From assembly GCA_964600075.1 (NCBI GenBank), contig CAZRIE010000094.1, positions 1 through 16,111 on the forward strand: a DNA stretch of 16,111 nt, in the 5' to 3' direction. The DNA comes from CAZRIE01 sp964600075. Lineage in GTDB: Bacteria; Bacteroidota; Bacteroidia; Flavobacteriales; Flavobacteriaceae. Numbering within the stretch: the first letter of the stretch is position 1; each line of letters opens with the position of its first letter. The position numbers and the translations under genes are program-made. The notes beneath the pieces are model-generated. The model saw only the letters and a program-made list of their open reading frames with translations, did no database searches and was not told the DNA's origin. Positions 12,485-16,111 of the stretch are shown here, piece by piece.

Positions 12485-15400
12485 CTAATTCCCAACAGGC
12501 ACCGCAGCCGTATCCAAGACTTCTTCGGTCGTGGTTGCGTTAGTAGCCGTACTGTCTGAAATCGGCATTGTATCTCCCATATCGGGATTTTGACCTGGTC
12601 TTAGAGGTTCTTCCTCTAAAATATCGTCGTTGTAGAAATGCTGGAACTTGTCGATATATTCGTTAAAGATCAAAGTCTCCTTTTCGGCCTTTTCACGATC
12701 GTTGTTCGTAATGAGGATGTCAATATTTCTGCGATAGCCTTCCATATCGGCAATAATCTCATCAATTTTATCGTATTGCTCTTCCAAGGGTATGTCCGCA
12801 TAATATTCGAGCCGGTCTTGATAGATATACCTTAGTTTTTCAAACAGTTCCCTCGCTTTATCCGTTTCCCCGACTTTGTAATAACCATCTATGAAGGGTT
12901 CTACGAACGTGTAATAACCAAAGTTTTCTACCGGAATGTTTTTCATTGTCAGTTCAATGATGTCTTTTGCCTTTTCTATCTTGTTTTCCTCAAGAAGTTG
13001 TTCAAGTAGGCGTGCTAGATTACTTCTGTACGATAGCCCTTGAATACGGGTCTGTGCGTCGTGATAAATATCAGGGCTTCCTGAATTGCCCCAGTACCAA
13101 TTGGTAACGACATCGTACATGAGGTCGGAATCTATCCTTCCCATTTCAAAAGAACTTCTGCGTTCAGTCTTGATAGGTACCAATTTGTAAGCCATACCGT
13201 CAAGCTGTAGATAATCTTTCATCCAAATAAATTCGGCATCGTCAAAACTTCCTCCTGAAAAATAGATAGGTCGTTTCCAATCATTGTTGGCCAAAATATC
13301 CAACATCATCATACTTTTTTTGGTAATGGCACTTTGCGGAAGGTCGATATCAATATAATCGACTATCAACGCAGTATCTTTTTCCTTCACTAGTCCACTT
13401 TCAAGAACATTTTTCTTGTTAACGGGTATACGAATCTTGTTGGTCGGATAGTAGACAATGTTCTGGGCACTTTCAGAGTATGCCTCCAAATCAACATTTT
13501 CTTGCCGTTCTAGAATATACTTCAGTTTGGTCTGAGGTTCGTCGCTATCGACCCATTTAATGAAATCTTGCACAGACCATCTGTTTTTGGAAATCTCTTT
13601 GTCAAAAAGCGGGTCGACGGTCTGGTAATAGAGTACATCGCGAGACCCCCAGCGGTACTTGTCATGTGCAATCTGTGATGGAATAGCCTCGCTTTCATAA
13701 GCCTTTCGTTTCATCTGGTCGATATACCAATCCGTTTCAAAAAGGCTGGTACATATAATACGCACATCGGTTCTATAACCCTCGATTTCTTGGGCATACC
13801 AGAGCGGGAAGGTGTCATTATCGCCGATGGTAAAAAGTATTGCACCCGAATCTTTCTGGCAAGAATCTAGATAGGCTTTTGCAGAAGCATTAGAGGTGAA
13901 TCGGCCTGATCTGTCGTGATCGTCCCAATTTTGTACGGCCATTACTGTTGGTACCGCTAAAAAGCAAACTGCGGTAACGAGTGGAGCCAGTATTTTAGGT
14001 GTCAAATATTTCTTAAACTCTTCGTAAAGTCCGTATACGCCAAGGCCTATCCACAATGCAAAAATATAGAAAGAGCCGACGAGCGAATAATCGCGTTCAC
14101 GAGGTTGAAAGATATAAGGGTTGGTGTAAAACTGAATCGCGAGCCCGGTAAATAAGAAGAATACCAAAAGCACCCAAAACTGTTTCGGATTTTTAGAAAT
14201 CTGAAAGAGGATTCCGATGATGCCTAAAATAAGTGGCAGAAAGAAATAGGTGTTACGAGCCTTATTGTTCTGTACTTCATCGGGCAGATTATCTTGACTG
14301 CCCAATCGAAAACTGTCTACGATACCGATACCGCTCAACCATTCACCATTGCCATTATACCTGCCTTGAACGTCGTTGGTCTTCCCGGAGAAATTCCACA
14401 TAAAATACCGCCAGTACATATAGCCGAACTGAAACTGCACCATGTATTTAATATTCTGCCAAATCGAAGGCGGCTCTACTTCAAGGTAGGTATCGAAACG
14501 CCTTAAGAAACTGATGTATTGTTCGGCATCGATTTCTCCGCTGGCGTAACCTTCTTTAACCTGTTTGACCGCAGTTCGCAACTCTTCGTTCGATTGCTTC
14601 ATTTTAAAATCTAACGGCCCGAAATATTTCATATAGTTCTCGGCGTTCTGAGAGCTCCACATTCGGGGCAAAATGCCGATGTGTTTAGGATCATCGCCCG
14701 GTACCGCACCTTTGTAGTAGTTTACGATAACGTATTTACCGAGTTTTTCGTCTTTCTCATATTTGGGTGCCTCATCTTTATCTTCCCCGCTATCACCAAA
14801 TGAATTTGAATAATAGGTGCCATATACCGGGCTATCAACACCAGGATATTGCTCTCTATTGTAATAGGCCAATAGTGCTCTGGCGTCTTCGGGATTATTT
14901 TCATTGATGACCACTCGGGCATTCGCCCGTATGGGCAACATTAACCAAGAGGAGAACCCTAAGAAAAGAAACATCAAACACAGCACTATGGTGTTGGCCG
15001 TTCTGTAGTTGTTTTTTCGGGTATAAGTCAGTCCAAAATAGAAGGCTACAACAAATAGCAACCCCATAATGATAGTACCCGAATTGAAGGGCAGCCCTAT
15101 ACTATTGATGAAGAACACCTCGCTCCATCCGAATAGTTCGAGAACATAGGTCAATGAAAATTTATAAACGAGCATTAGAATGCCTATGACCGCGATATTG
15201 GCAATCATAAAATTCTTTACTGTCGTTGTTTTGTAGGTCTTAAAATAATATAGCAGGCCAATAGATGGTATGGCCAAAAAGCCCATAAACTGAATACCAA
15301 AGGTCAATCCGACGACAAATGAGATGAGCACGAGCCACTTATTACTACGGGGGTTTTCGAGGTCATCCGTCCATTTAAGACCTAACCATAATAGCAATGC

Positions 15401-15868
15401 CATAATCATACTGGCCGTGGAATAGACCTCTGTCTCAACGGCGTTGAACCAAAAACTATCGGAAAAAGTGAAGGCCAATGAACCGACGATGCCACTACCA
15501 AAAATGGCAATGGCCATGCTGTTGGTCAGTATTTCTTCCTTTTTAAGCACTAATTTTTGGGTGAGGTTGGTAATCGTCCAGAACATAAAGAGAATAGTGA
15601 ATGCGCTCGATACGCCAGAAACGTAGTTCACCATACGTGCGACCTGGTCCGGTTCAAAGGCGAACATCGCAAAAAACGCGCCGATCATTTGCAAAAGCGG
15701 GGCTCCGGGCGGGTGGCCTACCTGTAGTTTCGCCGAGGTAGCAATGTACTCACCGGCGTCCCAAAAACTGTTGGTCGGTTCGACGGTAATGGCGTATGTA
15801 ATAAGGGCTATAAAAAAGACGGCCCAGCCCAAAAGGGTGTCCCATTTTTCGAAGTTCTTTGAAAACAT
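12485..15868 (-). CDS. DUF2723/GT117 multispanning protein, candidate protein O-mannosyltransferase (TMEM260-like)
   Basis: A large (1127-residue) inner membrane protein of the DUF2723 family (PF11028), now grouped with human TMEM260 as GT117. N-terminal hydrophobic helices run to about 312. The first loop holds the family motif TNSFWDAGEYIATS (32-45) with Asp37 and Glu40 in the position of GT-C catalytic acids, then VGHPPGAPLL (50-59). A soluble insert (about 315-530) contains NREQYPGVDSPVYGTYY. A second membrane block (about 545-665) includes the conserved FYTNPYIFQPRERDYS. A C-terminal soluble part from about 670 includes TIGDNDTFPLWYAQE and a helical, TPR-like stretch near 960-1060. The acidic tail has three D-S/T-x sequons of the Bacteroidota O-glycosylation type. 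It may transfer the first mannose to exported proteins, an inference from the TMEM260 relationship. It stands alone, divergent from tRNA-Gln. Confidence 0.88.
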   Translation of the reverse strand: MFSKNFEKWDTLLGWAVFFIALITYAITVEPTNSFWDAGEYIATSAKLQVGHPPGAPLLQMIGAFFAMFAFEPDQVARMVNYVSGVSSAFTILFMFWTITNLTQKLVLKKEEILTNSMAIAIFGSGIVGSLAFTFSDSFWFNAVETEVYSTASMIMALLLWLGLKWTDDLENPRSNKWLVLISFVVGLTFGIQFMGFLAIPSIGLLYYFKTYKTTTVKNFMIANIAVIGILMLVYKFSLTYVLELFGWSEVFFINSIGLPFNSGTIIMGLLFVVAFYFGLTYTRKNNYRTANTIVLCLMFLFLGFSSWLMLPIRANARVVINENNPEDARALLAYYNREQYPGVDSPVYGTYYSNSFGDSGEDKDEAPKYEKDEKLGKYVIVNYYKGAVPGDDPKHIGILPRMWSSQNAENYMKYFGPLDFKMKQSNEELRTAVKQVKEGYASGEIDAEQYISFLRRFDTYLEVEPPSIWQNIKYMVQFQFGYMYWRYFMWNFSGKTNDVQGRYNGNGEWLSGIGIVDSFRLGSQDNLPDEVQNNKARNTYFFLPLILGIIGILFQISKNPKQFWVLLVFFLFTGLAIQFYTNPYIFQPRERDYSLVGSFYIFALWIGLGVYGLYEEFKKYLTPKILAPLVTAVCFLAVPTVMAVQNWDDHDRSGRFTSNASAKAYLDSCQKDSGAILFTIGDNDTFPLWYAQEIEGYRTDVRIICTSLFETDWYIDQMKRKAYESEAIPSQIAHDKYRWGSRDVLYYQTVDPLFDKEISKNRWSVQDFIKWVDSDEPQTKLKYILERQENVDLEAYSESAQNIVYYPTNKIRIPVNKKNVLESGLVKEKDTALIVDYIDIDLPQSAITKKSMMMLDILANNDWKRPIYFSGGSFDDAEFIWMKDYLQLDGMAYKLVPIKTERRSSFEMGRIDSDLMYDVVTNWYWGNSGSPDIYHDAQTRIQGLSYRSNLARLLEQLLEENKIEKAKDIIELTMKNIPVENFGYYTFVEPFIDGYYKVGETDKARELFEKLRYIYQDRLEYYADIPLEEQYDKIDEIIADMEGYRRNIDILITNNDREKAEKETLIFNEYIDKFQHFYNDDILEEEPLRPGQNPDMGDTMPISDSTATNATTTEEVLDTAAVPVGN

Positions 15869-15988
15869 GTACTGTTTAGTTTATTCGACGGGGCGAATTT
15901 AGTGATTATAATAGTTTTAAGGATAGAATTTTATAAATCGTTAACAGCGGCGTGTGACCAAATTTTTAGGTTATTGTAGCCCGAAATG

Positions 15989-16019
15989 TTTGTGCAAACC
16001 AAACTTTGTTATAAATTTG
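15989..16019 (+). promoter_or_regulatory. Bacteroidota-type promoter of tRNA-Gln
   Basis: TTTG (15989-15992) is followed after 19 nt by TAAATTTG (16012-16019), a full match to TTTG / TAnnTTTG with the same 19-nt spacing as the rplM promoter. Transcription should start about 5-7 nt downstream, roughly 10-14 nt before the mature tRNA. Confidence 0.75.
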
Positions 16020-16037
16020 CACGCTCAATTATGGTAG

Positions 16038-16109
16038 TGGCCTATGGTGTAATTGGCAACACAGCTGGTTTTGGTCCAGTCGTTCTAGGTTCGAGTCCTA
16101 GTAGGCCAA
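16038..16109 (+). tRNA. tRNA-Gln (anticodon TTG)
   Basis: A full cloverleaf can be drawn: acceptor stem TGGCCTA / TAGGCCA, D arm GTGT...ACAC, anticodon stem GCTGG / CCAGT around the loop TTTTGGT (anticodon TTG, reading CAA and probably CAG), and T arm CTAGG-TTCGAGT-CCTAG. The weak U1-A72 first pair is characteristic of bacterial tRNA-Gln. The discriminator is A at 16109, and the CCA end is not encoded (the genome reads CT next), so it must be added after transcription. Further tRNA genes could follow beyond the window edge. Confidence 0.96.
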
Positions 16110-16111
16110 CT

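Noticed and set aside
12268..12543. 91-residue plus-strand frame running from the thioredoxin-like gene into the 3' end of the GT117 gene
   Set aside because: It overlaps two real genes and has unstructured composition.

Overview
The window looks like the chromosome of a marine-type member of the Flavobacteriaceae (Bacteroidota). The pointers are -7 boxes of the form TAnnTTTG with an upstream TTTG, a type IX secretion (T9SS) sorting domain, a glycosylasparaginase of the Flavobacterium type, a DUF2723/GT117 membrane protein, and the rplM-rpsI-rpsB-tsf order. Genus assignment is not possible by eye. I see no phage, insertion sequence, CRISPR array or defence system; most of the window is core genome. 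The interest lies in unusual protein architectures and in structured intergenic DNA.

Layout. Positions 1-219 hold the 3' end of a DUF4097-like gene cut by the window edge. On the minus strand follow pcm with a signal peptide (375-1073), then tsf (1265-2089), rpsB (2155-3342), rpsI (3621-4007) and rplM (4007-4462), the last four forming a translation operon read from a clear promoter at 4509-4539. S2 carries a C-terminal extension of about 150 residues ending in a helix-hairpin-helix-like domain. The rpsI-rpsB gap holds five stem-loops, two of them immediately upstream of rpsB. A plus-strand acidic lipoprotein (4718-5347) converges, over a shared terminator, on a minus-strand gene (5449-5796) that is almost only a T9SS sorting domain. 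polA (5899-8736) and a Tat/lipoprotein-type glycosylasparaginase (8782-9777) follow on the minus strand. The glycosylasparaginase is divergent, over 40 bp, from cutC (9818-10540), which is followed by a membrane metallophosphoesterase (10589-11809). A cysteine-free thioredoxin-fold protein (12035-12331) converges on a large GT117 membrane protein (12485-15868). A tRNA-Gln(TTG) with its own promoter ends the window.

How the parts relate. The ribosomal operon couples S9, L13, S2 and EF-Ts; its internal hairpins are plausible points for uncoupling or autoregulating expression. Several genes concern the cell envelope: periplasmic isoaspartate repair, two lipoproteins, a T9SS substrate, a candidate protein O-mannosyltransferase and a glycosylasparaginase. 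The envelope theme is an inference from signal peptides and families. I did not find a convincing multi-gene novel system. The best candidates for something undescribed are the S2 fusion with its structured leader and the stand-alone sorting-domain protein.
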